Shown: one piece after another, positions 63,904 to 64,000 of the stretch
Numbering within the stretch: the first letter of the stretch is position 1
Layout: every line of letters begins with the position of its first letter
Assembly (NCBI GenBank): GCA_031761405.1
Contig: JASEVX010000008.1
Span: 38,025,511 to 38,089,510 of the forward strand
Length of the DNA: 64,000 nt
Direction of reading: 5' to 3'
Source of the DNA: Serripes groenlandicus
Taxonomy: Eukaryota; Mollusca; Bivalvia; Cardiida; Cardiidae
Notes under the pieces: generated by a model
Databases searched by the model: none
Told to the model about the DNA's origin: nothing
The model's input: only the letters and a program-made list of their open reading frames with translations
Made by a program: the position numbers and the translations under genes

Positions 63904-64000
63904 GTTTCCAGAGTCCACAGTTACATTGAGAGAATGTGAAGACAAATTTGTGACATCTGGAAAGAAGTATAAAGGCAAAAAACCACTGTTGATACAAAAT
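63902..64000 (+). CDS. Possible exon running off the window
   Basis: After tctgtagcag (two possible acceptor AGs at 63898-63899 and 63901-63902) one frame stays open to the window edge, 33 codons starting VFPESTVTLRECEDKF. The other two + frames have stops. Composition is protein-like, but no family is recognised and the length is too short to be sure. Confidence 0.3.
   Translation, partial: MFPESTVTLRECEDKFVTSGKKYKGKKPLLIQN

Noticed and set aside
1..64000. CRISPR array from the regularly recurring CTGCAGCAG motif
   Set aside because: The motif belongs to dispersed inverted-repeat transposons of unequal spacing in both orientations, in a eukaryotic genome.

Overview
This is eukaryotic nuclear DNA, AT-rich, intron-bearing and crowded with interspersed repeats. 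The repeat set (tRNA-headed SINEs with a conserved 3' tail, tandem-cored elements with monomers of about 160 bp, elements ending in a GGCC hairpin followed by CTCTTG) together with a lophotrochozoan-looking brat orthologue points to a bivalve mollusc. That assignment is inference; no species is claimed.

Two genes are well supported, both on the + strand. At 22215-24610 a large 3' exon encodes a complete RING / B-box / B-box / coiled-coil / NHL protein orthologous to Brain tumor (Brat), a cytoplasmic translational repressor. From 50688 to 60685 six exons with GT-AG introns and matching phases encode a 214-residue Maf/HAM1-type nucleotide pyrophosphatase, the N-terminal part of vertebrate ASMTL as a free-standing protein. 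Two weaker coding candidates are an open frame without ATG behind a splice acceptor (28114-28335) and a possible exon running off the right edge (63902-64000).

The rest is mostly mobile DNA. Its dominant component is one family of short non-autonomous elements, here called the TTAA-hairpin MITE: about 205-235 bp, flanked by TTAA, with termini CCCTTTCCC / GGGAAAGGG, subterminal CTGCAGCAG / CTGCTGCAG inverted repeats, and an off-centre long dyad (GAAAACATTGTGGCAAAAGG against its complement) closed by a short loop. Target site and tip resemble piggyBac-type transposons. I count on the order of 90 copies and fragments, roughly a quarter of the window, in both orientations. In this annotation + means the long dyad lies nearer the right end. 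Copies with tips CCCTCATA form a young set and are found nested inside older copies with tips CCCACATA, giving a relative age order. The hairpin arms show compensatory differences between copies.

Other layers: a SINE family (about 11 copies, one with an almost complete tRNA-like head at 57032-57107); four elements with a 3' hairpin and CTCTTG end that resemble Helentron-type non-autonomous elements, with tandem cores of 166 bp or a 480-bp three-monomer higher-order repeat; tandem arrays near 8.2-8.8, 46.9-47.4 and 62.6-63.5 kb; a 271-bp element with 14-bp inverted ends at 20097; a 198-bp element with a 7-bp target duplication at 60163; two foldback palindromes in introns of the Maf gene. No transposase, reverse transcriptase or other autonomous mobile-element gene is visible, so all of these must depend on enzymes encoded elsewhere. 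In the Maf gene, MITE ends sit within about 10-60 bp of several exon borders.
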